Source: Smittia aterrima
Lineage: Eukaryota > Arthropoda > Insecta > Diptera > Chironomidae
Direction: 5' to 3'
Assembly (NCBI GenBank): GCA_033063855.1
Contig: CP093831.1
Span: 16,740,001 to 16,804,000, forward strand
Length of the DNA stretch: 64,000 nt
Shown here one piece after another: positions 1 through 12,358 of this stretch; the first letter of the stretch is position 1; every line of letters starts with the position of its first letter. The translations under genes were made by a program, and so were the position numbers. Under the pieces are notes generated by a model. It had not been told where the DNA came from, did not search any database, and worked only from the letters and a program-made list of their open reading frames with translations.

Positions 1-1455
1 TTAAGACGATTCTATTATTGAAGAAAGATAATGAGAAAACTATTGCAAGGATCTTTTTTTCTTCTTGACAACTGCAACGTAATGAAATATCAGAATTCAC
101 TTCCCACAGTGGCGAAAAGAAAGAAAAATGTATGAGAGAACTTGTGATTGTAGGTGTTTGAACGAAATATTTGTGCTGGTCTAGTGAAAAATTATCAATT
201 TTTTCCTCTCGACTCTCTGCCTTCCTCAAATATTTCAGAAATGAGCCCGAATTCTCGTTTATTCGTGTTGTGTTATCGCTCATTTTGAGGCCGAGAAAAA
301 CAGAAATATCAGAATACTTTTTCGTTCGACTTTGGGACCTTCAGTCAAGTCGACATCATTGAATGGAAAAACTCCAGTTGAAGCAAACGCGAGGCGAGCG
401 CAGCACACAAAGAGAACTTTACAAACATTCATTGGAACTTGAGATATTTTTACGTGGTTAGATGATGATTGTCGATCGTGTCAATCTTAACTTAGCAATT
501 CATTGAATTTACAGGAGTTTATATGTTATGTTGTCACTTAAAGTCACTTGAACTGAACATCACTAGCGAACAAATCCTCTCATCGCCATTTTAGATTCAA
601 AATGATTCGTTCGACTTTACGCCTCAGCAAAGTTGTCTACGTTTGTTGGATCAGTGCTCAACACCTGATTCGATAATGAACTTAAGCGAGCTATCTAGAC
701 AAAGCTTTCCGTGTGTTGCATCGCAGAGCAGAAAAGAAAAAAAAAGTCAATCACTGAGACGGAAAGTTTTTATTGATTTTTTCGCGATGAGACCCTCATA
801 GCTTCCGTAATGATAGAAGTGGAGCTTATGTTTGATTGGAAACTTATTTTTATTGCACGGGCACGAGCCGAAACTATTTTCAAACAGTTAAATAAATATT
901 TTCGTTTGTGACGAACATAAATTAAAAAATTTCCTCATCGAGCAACCAACCATTTTGGGAATTAAGAAAACTTTTTCAATGGAAGCAGATTTTTTCTAAA
1001 TTAGTCGTTGAAAGAAAAGCTTTAGACTTTTAAGAGAATGTTCGAGTAGTGACTCACAATGAAATATAAGAATTTTAAGTTTTCAATGGAAGGAGAACAA
1101 GATTTTTTCAATTACGTTTTTATGAAAATTTTTCTTTTTTGAATTTCTCCCTTAAAATCACTCGCACTGAAAATATTTCACCTGGTATTTGATCCAAAGA
1201 CTGCTATGAACGATTATTTAACTTCCTCGCACCTTATTCACACTAAATCTTCAATATATTTGAAGTTATTTGCTTAGATTGAAGACCAAGTTTCCGAGAG
1301 TTTTAACTGAGGGACGACGAACTTGACTCCAGTTTGATCCAAGTGGTGAACTTGTGGTGAAGGTGAATTTAAACATCTGATCGTCAGCGAGATCCGGGCA
1401 GTTTGATTTGAGCGTATTTTTTTAACAATTGCATTTAGTGAATTAAAGTGGGAAG
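1..1455. other. 5' flank / 5' UTR of asterless, no gene seen
   Basis: This AT-rich stretch contains only short fortuitous reading frames; one at 171-362 is duplicated unchanged at 61459-61650 because the whole stretch is repeated. I see no protein-like sequence, RNA gene or clear TATA element. It presumably carries the promoter and 5' leader of the asterless gene that begins at 1456. Confidence 0.6.
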
Positions 1456-2710
1456 ATGAACTCGAAAGGGACTGATGAATTAACAATCTTCCAAGGAGGT
1501 CCCTCAATTCATGTTGATAACAATCAACAACGAATCGAAGAGGAAGAGGCAGCGCAAGACCAACTTCGCCGGCACGATGAGGTAAACAAGCGTCAGATTT
1601 GAATTTCACCAAATAAATTTATTTAAACGCTTCTCATTTTAGCTTAATCATGAGCTCCAAGATGCTTTCGATGATTTGGAACATGACGAAGACGATGAAT
1701 CTGTTAATTACACAAAGAATTCGCATGGAAACGCATTCACAAGTTTCAGTCGAATTCCTGTTCATCAAAAACAAAATTCCTTCCATCTCCGAGATGAGGA
1801 GACTCACCGAAAGAATAATTTAGAATCGAAAACTCGTGAGATTGAATTTGTCACGAATCAACTTGTGAAACTACGAGAGGAACATAAGAAAGTGGTCGCT
1901 GAATATGAAAAGCGTTTAATGATTGCTGAGTCAGAAAAGGAGCGAGCTCTGATGACAAGGAAAGAGACACATCAACTTTTGGTTGAAAACAAAGGAAGGT
2001 CTCGTGAAATTGAAGAAATCAATGAAGAGCTTCACTCAAAGATTAAATCGTTGGAAAAAGAAAACTCGAGTCTGGTGGGTGAGCTGGAAAGTACAAAGTT
2101 GATGCTATCAGATGTTCAAGTGAAGTACAATATGGTTGAGAAAAACATAACATACAAAGCTGATCGTAACACAGATCAGATCTTAAGAGAAGCTAAAGAA
2201 AAACATTCCGCACAAATCGAGATGATGCAGCAGCAAGTCGACGGTCTTAGAAAAAAGTTCGATGAACTAGAACACGAACACAAAAATCTTCAAATTCGAT
2301 ATAGGGAGTCGAACAAGTCTCGCGAGAGTATTTTGATTGAGAAAGGCGAAATCATCAATCAACTAAACAAAAACCTTGAAGCCGCTCAGCAACAATGTCA
2401 AGACTTACTTTCACGTCCAAATCTTTCTCAAGAGAATAGACATTTACAAAACATGGTTCGGTCATTGGAAAGTGAAAAAGATGAACTTAGTCACACCATT
2501 AATAAACTTCAGAAGCGACTGCAGGAGCAGACAACTGAAATGGAGTTGATGGATAGCATCGTGAAGGAATGCGGAGGGAATAATAATTCATTCGCTGAAA
2601 CTTCAAAGTTCATTACTCGTGATCCGTTGAAGAATGTCAATTGCAGTACTCCAATGGCCCCTGAAGCTCGACTGGCCCGTGTTAAGGATGAATTATGCAA
2701 ATCCCTTAAT
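1..2710. repeat. Long direct repeat, copy A (window start)
   Basis: This stretch recurs almost base for base at 61289-64000. The offset is 61288 up to about position 1420 and 61290 afterwards. By eye I see substitutions at 521 (a/g), just after the T run near 1424 (a/g), at 1491 (c/t) and 2254 (a/g). Indels are a T run of 7 versus 9, a 3-base insertion just before the asterless ATG, and a 3-base loss just inside it. The repeat holds the asterless upstream flank, exon 1, intron 1 and most of exon 2. Its left edge lies outside the window. Confidence 0.97.
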
Positions 2711-4472
2711 AACATCAAGAACAAAAGAGAAGAAATAAAAATCTACGAGAAACAGCTTCGCGAGAAAGACGAGGAAATAAAGAAACTTAAATTTGATGAG
2801 AACACAGCACTCGTTAAAATGAACAAGTATCGCGACGAGATGATTCGATTCGAAAGCAAAACAAATATTTTGGAGAAAGAGGTTGACAAGATACGCCAGG
2901 AGCTGTTCCAAAAATCCGTTACAAATAATTGCACTTCGGATAAGGAACAAGAAGAGAAAATAAGAAATCTGCAACTGAGTAAGGAAAGTCTTGAAGCAGA
3001 ACTCAACAGTATTAAAACAGATTTCGAGAGATTACGAATTAGGAATGGAGAATTGATGGAGTTCGACAAGGAAAGACAAGAAGAAATGCTTTCACTTCAA
3101 AATTCTTCGAGAGTCGTTGAAGAATTGATTCACGAACGTAACAAGATTAAAAATCTTGAAGAGCAACTCAGTAAATATCAAAACATTCAAAGAACAGATC
3201 AAGCAACTCAAGGCATCATTGAAGGTAAAAAAAATCTTTAATAGAGTCAAATTTATACATTTCCTAACTTTTCCTTTTTCTTAAAGCGACTCGAACAAGT
3301 TTATCTCATGATAAGTCAGCAAGAGGAGAGAAAAAGTCGTGTGAGATGTGTGAAGAATATTTGCAGCAATTGGAGAAGGTTTGTACTCTTAGCATAAACT
3401 TAAAATTCAGTTTCTCATTAAATTATTTATTCGCAATCAACAGCTTGAGATTTCCTGTTTAGAAACTGAAAAAGCAAATATTGAACATTTGAAAACTATC
3501 GAACGATTGAACAAAGAGCTAATCGAGTCGAATAAATTTATTGAGACTCTAGAAGAAAAGTTGAATCTGAAGAAAGTGCGTGATCAAGAAATCGAAACAT
3601 TGAAGAAGAAAGCTGAAGAGTTTGAAGAATTTATGCGAACAAACACTCGAAGTGGGTCAGCAGCCTCAAACAAATCTAACGCATCAGACACGAAAACTTT
3701 CGCTTCAACAGATGTATCCGAGTTAGAAGAATCAAGCCGTAAGCAACGAGAAACAGAGACGAAGATTCGTGATGAGATGTCGAAGCTTTTTGCAGCTGAT
3801 GTCCAGTCGTTAGAAAAACGTTTCCATGCTGAAACGAAAGAGATGAAAAACGCAATCGACATTCTTAGTAACGACTTAAAAGAAACCACCGACCAACTGA
3901 TGACTCGCTCTGAGCAATTGGACGTTCTTAAATTCACTATCGTCGAGGAACGCAAGGAAGCGTCAAGAATGCTTCATCAGAAAGACGAAGACTTTAAAGT
4001 GGCGATTGAGAAATATCGCTTCGAACATGAAAATAACCAGCAGCAAATCGATGAATTGGTTTCACAACTAAACGAGAACAAAGAACTTATACAAGAAGAA
4101 CGTTTATCGATCGCAGCTTTGAAACGACAAATTAACGAGGAAAGAGCGTCACTGAATAAACGAGAAGAAGAAATGAAAACTAAATATGAAAAGCTTCAGA
4201 ATGAAAGCAAAAAGTTCATCAACGAACTTAACGAAAAGTATTTGACGGCTAAGCAAACTGCCATGAATTACAAACAGTATTCAGAGGACAAAGAAAATCA
4301 TTTTCGCAAAGAACACGAGCGAACAAAAACAGTTTATTATGAAGCCGTCGAGAAGCTTCACAAGGAACAGAAAGAAAGAGAAAAGAAATATCACGAAAAG
4401 CTCAAGCAGAAGGAAGTAGAATTCGACTACAAAGTGGAGATCTTGAAAGGAATGCTGGAGAACAAATCGTAA
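1456..4472 (+). CDS. asl: Asterless / Cep152-like centriole duplication scaffold
   Basis: This is a centrosomal scaffold of the Asterless/Cep152 family, which binds Plk4 and drives centriole duplication and pericentriolar material assembly. Exons read as 1456-1581, 1643-3224, 3287-3378 and 3444-4472, all with GT..AG borders and continuous frame, giving 942 residues, close to fly Asl. The protein has an acidic N-terminus and then nearly continuous coiled coil. The segment around GEIINQLNKNLEAAQQQC closely resembles vertebrate Cep152 (EKTEIINKL...QKQCAHLL), and a CEMCEEYLQQLEK motif is formed across the exon 2/3/4 junctions. The ATG at 1456 is chosen because it opens exon 1 in frame with the rest. 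AATAAA follows at 4502. It converges on igl. The 5' part is duplicated at the right end of the window. The family call is strong; exact exon ends are inferred. Confidence 0.9.
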
Positions 4473-4501
4473 CTGTCAGAATTAAATTGTTTGCACTATG
4501 A

Positions 4502-4548
4502 AATAAATTCCATTTTATAACTTTGTAACTCTTTATTTTATTTTTATT
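4502..4548. terminator. Back-to-back poly(A) signals between asl and igl
   Basis: AATAAA at 4502-4507 on the plus strand lies 30 bases after the asl stop. TTTATT at 4532-4537 and 4543-4548 are minus-strand AATAAA signals that could end an igl transcript with a ~580-base 3' UTR. The two convergent genes may therefore share a terminator region. Confidence 0.5.
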
Positions 4549-5124
4549 GCTGACTTCAAATTAGTATTAATTTTCGTTAAAGGATTTTCCAGTAATTAAC
4601 TTCATTTTATAGTCTTTGTTAGGTTCACAAGCAGGGCACAAGTCTAAGAGGTTCACAAGCAATAGGAGTTTCGAGGATCTCTCGATTTTGAAAGCTTTAA
4701 AGTTTCTTATGACAATCGAAGCCTCCGATGCGCTCCTTCGTTCAATTTTCCTTACTCATTCAGTGCTTAGATTACGAGAAACATCAATCTCTATTTGATA
4801 AACATAATGACATTCTTCTTATCTTGTCGTGCCTTGAATGACGCGAGGGAAAATATTTTCTTCATTTCCCTGCTTGCTCTCTTTTCTTTTCTTAGAAATT
4901 CCTTCCCACTTTCATTTAATCAGCTCAACTCGTGTTGATATCTAAGAATAAAGAATTTTCATTTCAATTGTTCTACCTCTAATTTAATTAAGGATGCGAA
5001 CAAATTTTTCTTTTAGCGAAACTCTTCGTCTCTCTTCAAATTTTATCAATTTAATGAATTGCACAATGAAATTTTCCTTCTCATCGTCTCCGGAAAAATG
5101 GTTTTTTCGTCTTTGTTGACTCGT
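4549..5124. other. Probable igl 3' UTR, no other gene seen
   Basis: This AT- and T-rich stretch lies between the asl poly(A) region and the igl stop codon. A short plus-strand open frame at 4616-4798 has no recognisable protein features and is treated as chance. The simplest reading is minus-strand 3' UTR of igl. Confidence 0.45.
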
Positions 5125-8100
5125 TTATTTGGAGCCTCGCTTCTTCTTCTCACCATCCGCACTCTTTATTCTGTAATGGAGGAAGAATAAAAATAAAATG
5201 CAAATTTAAAGTTCATTAAATATACATTTGACATTTTTCTCTAAAGAGAGAGGTGCGTCGTCGATCAAACGAAAAGCTTTTTATCATCGCAAATCTCTCG
5301 TTTCGTGTGTCACAAAAAAAGGATTCGAGGATAAACTTCGTAAACGAAAAATTATTGGAGGGTTTTATCTTAATTCTCTGACCCGATAATAATTTTTTGT
5401 AGTTTCAGAAAAGTTGAGAGAAATTTCGGAGAAAAATCCTTAAAAACATTTCGAAAGCTCGTTTATTCACTTACCTCTTTCGCAAGTGCTTTGGAATGAC
5501 TCGAATCACATCTGTTTGAATCTGAACAGGCATCGTGTGCTGACGTTTCATTCTGTGAGGCTTAGCTGGGATTTGACTCGGTGATTTTGCTTTTGCTGTC
5601 AAATCTGTGGAGAGAAGAGAAAGAGTGTTTTAACATTCGCACGCACAAATTTGTGTTCTCTGATTTGTTTACCTAGGACAGGAACAGCAATTTCCGTATC
5701 AATGACAGAGTCCTGAGCTGTAACAGAAGAAACAACGGTTTCCACAGTTATAACGATCTCCTTATCCAACAATTTCTCCCCCGACACATTTGACGACTTT
5801 GATGAATCTTCATCTTCGCGCGTGCTGTTCCGTTGAATAGCATCTTCACGGTGTAATGTTCGACGTCGCTCGTCGACTGTTAGGAAACTTGTCTTCTGCT
5901 CCAATTTAATTTCAATTACGCCACCCGCCCCTGCTAATTTTTTATCTGAGTCAGTGTATGTGGTCGTGGTGTCATCCGTCCACTCGTCAACACTTTCTTG
6001 CTTGCGCGGCGGGCTGCTGTAGCCTTCAAGTTCTTCGTCGAACCGCTCGATACGAAGTTCTTGCGACTGTATGAATTCGTCAAGCGATTTATCGATGGCC
6101 GCATTTCCAATCGATGAATATTGCATCGAGTGATTTGTGCGCTTGCCATTCGACCGTTCGCCTAATGGAATTCTCGTTGCAGCCGATGCAATTGTTGATT
6201 CTGAATCAGTTGAATGAATTGTTTCCAGAGCTGTCCGAATTTTATCGTCGTCGATTATCGACTTGTTGTGGCTTGGATCGAAATAATCTGAATCAGCAAT
6301 TGAAAACGATGAAGCCATGATTTTTTCACGAATACTTTTCGAGTCGTAGAAGTTATCGAATTGGTCTTCGTCATCGCCAGGGTAATCATCGTAAGTCGGG
6401 GATTTGTCATCTTCGCTGTATGACATCTCGTGAAGGTTCTCCAAGAAATTATGATTTCTCAAAGTAGCTTCGAGTAGGGGATCAAAGCCGTCGTCAGGAT
6501 ATCCTTCTTTACGACTTTTCTTCGTGTAATCCTGACTCAAAATCGAGCCCAACAATCGATCATCCATGCTCATTCCATACTTCAATCGTTTAGACGATGA
6601 CAATGGCTTTGGCCGTCCAATTACAACGTCGTCATCATCTTCGCCCTCCAAAGATTGATTTTCAAAATTCGTCATCATCTCCATTGACATTGCAAGCTCA
6701 TCGTCCGTTTCAGGTTGTTGCTCTGTGCTTAATTGTTTTTCCGATGAGAGCCGCTTTTGTGTTTCTATTTCATTCTTCTTCAATGAATAATACATTGCCT
6801 CGGCTGTGTCCTTGTTGGCAACGAAATCAAAGTTCTCGATGACTTTCTCGTCGTCGTCAAGTGATTCAACAGCTTTCTCTTGACTAATCGGCTCGTCACT
6901 TTTCTGAGATTCAGTTGAAGGAACTTTTTCATAAGAGGAATTGCGATCGGGATCGCGATCTTCTCCGGAGCTTCCAGTCAACATAATGTCTGATGACGAG
7001 CCGGAGGGTTCAGGGAAGATTCCACCGCCTTGCATAAGATTTATATCGTCAATCGTTGAATTCAAACCAATTGGTTCATTATCATAGAACTCATCATTTC
7101 GTTCGAGTGAATATTTTCCATCATCGAGTGACGAGTAACGAGCAGTTGAGTGTTCAGATCCTTTCTCATCGTCGTAATATCTGTCAGCAGTTTCAATTTC
7201 TTCATTTGGCTTAAAGGGATCTTCTTCTTCTTCTGTTTCGTCTTCTTCATCAGTTAAATCGCCAGCTGAGCTGCCAGTTGATTCATTGCTATCTTTCGGT
7301 CCTTTCTTTCGTCGAAAGACCGATTGAATCTTTTTGGCCGTTTGTTCCATCTCTGCGTCCATAACAATGTTTGCAATGTCTTCTTCGTCTTGCAATTGCT
7401 TTGCTGTTTTCTCAGTTGATGAAGATGCTGGAGTTTCTTCTTTAGGTGTCTCTGGTTCTTCTTCTTTCTTCTCCTCAGATTCGTCCTCTTCTTTTTTCTC
7501 TTCTTCACCTTCGCCTTCACTTTCCTTCTTAACGTCTTTACGTTTCTTTTGGCCACGGAAAGATGCTTGAATCATCAACGCAGCATTTTCCATCTCGTCG
7601 TCCAAAACCATGTTTGCAATTTCATCGTCAACCTCTTGGACAGAATCTTTTGTCTCTTGAGGTTCATCTGCGGTGCTGGATTCTCCTTGCGGTTCATCCT
7701 TTTTAATATCTTTTCGAGTTTTATGGCCACGGAACGTTGCTTGAATCTTTAAAGCGGCGTTCTCCATCTCGTCGTCCAAAACCATGTTTGCAACATCGTC
7801 GTCGTCGTTTGCTTGTTGTTCTGACGTTTCTCCTTCCTCGGGCGCAGCTTCAGGATCGTCTTCATCTGCGAAAACAGGAAAGTTTAAAGTTTTACGAGCG
7901 ATGTGAGACGTTGATTAGCATTTCTCTCAAAACTTTATTTTCATAACCTTCGGCTGATAAGTACACACCTTGTTCTGCTGTTTCATCCTCCACCGCAGTT
8001 TCTTCCTCGACGGTTTCTTCTTCGTCCTCTTGACGCTCTATAAAATATGCATTACAAGCAGACATTAGTTAGAGACACTCAACATGATATTTCGCTAATA

Positions 8101-11100
8101 AGGAAGGTGATAAAATTTTATTGCTTCGTTTATTGCGAGTGAGGATTCTTCTTGACGCCATCGTTTGAATTATATCAGTGGATGAAAAGACTTTTTGGCA
8201 CACAAAACGAAATAACTTCATGAACATGAATTTTGATTGCAAGTATTAGGAGACTGAAAGGCTTGATTACATCCGTTGAAAACAATGCGACAAAGCTAAA
8301 CGATAAACAGTTTGAGCGAGGAAAAACTTCCGTTTGAGTTGTTTTAATCTTTAAGCAGCAGAACGGCAACGGCTAATGATGATGACGACGATAAGCTGCG
8401 TTCATTTGCTTCACGCTAATTGCGAGGATAAAATTAAAAAAGTTATAAAAGTTAATTTCTCACCTTCATTTGTTTCCGCTTCTTCATCAACTGCTTCGGA
8501 CTCTTGAATCTCCTCAACGTCAGCGCTCGTATCTTGCTGCTCGGTTTCTTCTTGATCTTGCGTGTCTTGAGTTTGCTCTGAACATTGATCAATCACGATG
8601 TTTATCTCGTCAGCACTTTCATTCGATTTTTCATTCGGTTCGACTATTTGTTCCTTTCTGACTTTATGACCTCTGAACGCTGCTTGAATTTTTAAAGCGG
8701 CGTCTTCCATTTCCTCGTCAAGAATCATGTCAGTTACATCTTCTTCTTCCGGTTTAAGTTGAGGGTCAGAAGAATTTTCATCCTTTTCTTCCTCGGGCAA
8801 TGGTGCTTCGTCTTTCTCGAGACTCGGGCATTTTTCATCCATCGAAACTGTCGGAATATTCTCGTCAACCGGAGCTTCTGTTTCTTCAGGAATTTCTGAC
8901 TCTTCCGTCTCTGGTTGCAAAATCTCATCGATAATTGGTTCGATTTCTTCGTTCGACAGTTGAACGCTTTCTTTTGATAAGTCGATTGACTTTGGTTGTT
9001 CGATAGCTTCCAAAGGATTTTCAATGCTTAACTTCGGTTCAACGTGTTCGCTCGATTGATTTTCATCGATTGCGATATCCTCGGATTCTTTTAAATTGGA
9101 TTTTTGATCCAGGTGTTCAGTTCCCTCGCTGAAAAGTTCACTGGCAACAGTTCCCGCATATTCATTAACTACTTCGTCCATTAGTTGAATTGGGGAGATG
9201 TCGGTGGAGTGTAAAATCGATTCAACAGTTTCACTTGGCTCTTGCTCATTTAAATGCAACTCAAGTTGTTCCGCTTGTTGACTCTCATTTATTTCATTGT
9301 CATCAACAGTTGATGAGCGAATGACGGAGCTGCCACTCAATTTCTCTTCCTCTGCTTTATCAATTACTTCGTCTTCTACTTCATCGAGAGATTGTTGACG
9401 ATTTGAGCCCGCTGAATCACCATCGATTGACTTTTCATCAGTTAATTCGTGTGATTTGTTATCTCCTCATCCATCGATTCATTCGGTGATCCGTCGTCAT
9501 GTTCTGACATGGATTCCTTCAAAGTTGAATATTCGATTTCACCCGACGGCAATTTTTCTAGATTATCGTTAACTTCGGCTCCACTCTCCCCGAGAATTTC
9601 TTGATCTCCCTCAATCGGATTTAACGAGTCTCGCCCCGAAACATTCTCATCAATTTCACTTTCAACGATTTCTTGGTCGGGCTCCAATTGTTCAATAAAT
9701 TTCTTTTCGCAAATCTCCTCCACAACAGGGTTGGCGTCGGCATATTCAGCCTCATCACTTTCTAAATTTTCATTTTCAGTTTCGTTCGGCAACGCACTTA
9801 ATCCTTCTTGCGGTTCTCCTTCATTAAGCTCGATGTTTATTCCGTCCTCGACATTTTCAATGGGCTCTTGTGGCTGCTGTACTTCCGAGTTTTCGCTTTC
9901 ATTAACTGCCTCACTCTCGACGACGTTTTCTTCGATATTATCGTTTGATTCAATAATATTCTCGCTCTCTATCAGATTTTCTGAATTTTCCGCCGCTTCA
10001 TCAACGACACTCGGTTCCTTTTCCAATTTCTCGCCATCATCTTTTTCGATTGAAGCGACTTGCTGTGGTGATAAATCTTCACCCTCTGGCAAATCCTGCT
10101 CAATTTCTTCCGCTTTTTGCTGAGTTTCCGAAATAACTTCTGAAATTATTTAGTCTTCATTATTTTCCCGTTCATCAGTCTCTTATTTTAGGGCCTTTCA
10201 TCCGAAGGATATTTTACATGTTTTAAAAACTTTTTGTAAAGATAACAACGCCTGAGGCCTGAATGATGTAACAATTATAAATATTTTCATTTAATTTTTG
10301 AAATGAGATTTTTTTTCTAATTAAAATTTCTCGGGTTAATTGGAATATGTCCCATAAACTTTATCGAGATTTTTGTCGTAGATTGTTTTAATTAAGTTTG
10401 GATTGGGCTCAAAAAGGATAAAAAGCCCTTGAAGACATTTGAAAAAATACTTTACCTTCAACTTCAGTTTCCTCTGCTTCTGTGGTTATAGAATTTCCTC
10501 CGGAATTTTCATTCCCAACGGGCACTTCTACAACTTCGTCGGTTGCATTGTCTGATTTCGATTCTTCAAAAGCTTCGCTTATGCCTTCGCCTTCAGCTAT
10601 GGGTGTTTCTTCTTGAGTTTCAACATTTTCTGAATCGTTCTCATCGCCTTCAGCAGTTGCATCTTCAAGCTTTTCAATTTCTGTGTCAATATTCTCAACG
10701 CTCGCTTCATCTTCTTTTTTCTCTTCGTTAACTGAGTTCAAAACTTCTTCTGTTGACTCCGGAGCTTCAATTGATTTCAAACTTTCAGCTTTCTCAATAA
10801 TTTCAGCATCGACTGAAGTTGAAGATTTCGTTTCTTCAAGAATTTCTGCATTTTCTTCTTCTGCAGTTAGTTCTTCCACAGATTTTTCTTCGAGTTTTTC
10901 TTCAAGATCGCATTCTTCCGATTTAACAAGAACTTCTTCAGAATTTTCTGCTATAATATTCGACTCAATTTCTTGCCCATCGACAGCTTCAATTGCCTCT
11001 TCGAGAACACTCTCAACTTCTTGTTCAACGACATTCAAGAGTTCAGGCATAACGACGCTCTCATCGTCAAGTAACTTCTCTTCATCAGTCGCAGTAGCTT

Positions 11101-12358
11101 CGTTCTCAACATTTTCAGCTTCAGCTTCGCAAATTGCCACTCGATTGCTTTCAGGCTCAGCCAATGAATCCTTGGAAATTTCTTTCACAATAACCTCTTC
11201 GTTAACTTCAACGAGCTCAGGCGATTCTTCAATTTCATTTTCGAGCTCTTCAATTTCTTTTGACTCTTCGCTTTGGTGAACAATTTCATTCTCATGAACA
11301 CTTTCCTGAATTGAGAGCTTTTCTTCTTTCTCGACTTCATCGTCCAAAGGTTGTGGACAATCTTCAATAGTTTCCATCTCGACAAGTTCATTCTCATCCG
11401 TTTTCAAATCCCCAGATTCCTCGATTACGCCACTTTCTTCGTGCTGCTCGCTTTCACTAGCAATCGTCGAATCTTCATTGTTCGCAGTGACATCAGGTTC
11501 TTTCATTTCTTTCCTTACTTTGTGACCACGGAATGAAGCTTGAATCTTCAACGCTGCTTGCTCCATGTCATCGTCTAAAACCATGTTTGCGATATCGTCG
11601 TCGACTTCAGATTCAGGAGGCGGCGATGGCTCCTTATCTTCACAAGCAATCAAACCTTGATCATTTTCCGCACTCTCATCCTTTGAATTTCCTTCAACCG
11701 AACACTCAACCAACCCTCGCGAGTCATTATCATCTAATTCGCTTTCAGTTTTTTCTTTCGTTTCACCTTCTGGGTCGGAAGCTTCCTTTTCAACCTGCTC
11801 AGTTATATTCTCGTCAAACTTCGTTTCCTTTATATCCCGTCGAACTTTGTGTCCACGGAACGAAGACTGAATCTTCAGGGCGGCCTTCTCCATATCATCA
11901 TCGAGAACCATGTTCTTAATGTCATCGTCTTCTGTCACGGAAGCGACTTCCTCCTCTTCATGCTTCACTTCGGCATCTGAACTAATCAATGTCTGAGTGA
12001 GAGCTTGAATCGGTGGTTGATTTGCCTCTGGCAAAATAAACTCTTCCAATGAAGATTCTCTTTTATAACTGACATCCCGCTTGAAGCTGTTAATATCATC
12101 TGGGCGAAAGTCATTGACGTCATTCGAATGTTCCTTCTCGCGCTTCAACCGTGCATTCTTGTTTTTCTTATAAACCTTATAAGTTGCAAACTTCTTGTAG
12201 CTTTGATCGCAACTGCCATCACGTTCTTTAAGAAGATTTTCGAAATATTCAGCTGCAAACTCATAAATGTTTTGAGGATTTTCTTTTATAACGCTCTTAG
12301 CCAGGCCTCTCATAAGCTCTTCTAAGCCAGAGGGGATTTTGGGCGATATAATTGGCAT
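5125..12358 (-). CDS. igl: Igloo-like IQ-motif protein with N-terminal RIIa docking domain (one frameshift)
   Basis: Calmodulin-binding IQ protein of the igloo/neuromodulin/Sp17 group. Exons in transcript order: 12358-10456, 10139-8464, 8037-7969, 7865-5673, 5604-5475, 5170-5125, about 2,005 residues. Residues 1-48 (MPIISPKIPSGLEELM...) form a regulatory-subunit-type dimerisation/docking domain (RIIa). Six IQ units follow at roughly residues 149, 258, 1105, 1243, 1301 and 1380. Five carry a near-invariant core, VLDDEMENAALKIQ..FRGHK.RK; the sixth is degenerate (AKKIQSVFRRKKGPKD). The rest is low-complexity Glu/Asp/Ser-rich sequence, and the C-terminus is basic (KKKRGSK). Known in the family: IQ motifs bind calmodulin; RIIa domains bind A-kinase anchors. 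Frame is continuous at every splice, but exon 2 changes frame between 9442 and 9469. Total coding length is one base short of whole codons, pointing to a single-base deletion or assembly error. Flies express shorter igl isoforms, so internal promoters are possible. Confidence 0.82.
9442..9469 (-). other. igl: Frame change inside igl exon 2
   Basis: The upstream acidic frame (10137 down to 9445) hits a stop at 9444-9442. The downstream acidic frame is open from 9466 but has a stop at 9469-9467. The two frames overlap by about 25 bases, no intron fits there, and one extra base would join them into one reading frame. This suggests a one-base deletion, either real or a sequencing/polishing error. 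Confidence 0.7.

Noticed and set aside
171..362. 63-codon open frame repeated identically at 61459-61650
   Set aside because: Identity only reflects the long direct repeat; composition and lack of splice or family signals suggest upstream non-coding DNA.
9731..11279. Serine- and phenylalanine-rich plus-strand open frames opposite igl
   Set aside because: They are antisense shadows of Glu/Asp-rich codons (GAA/GAG/TCA patterns) in igl.
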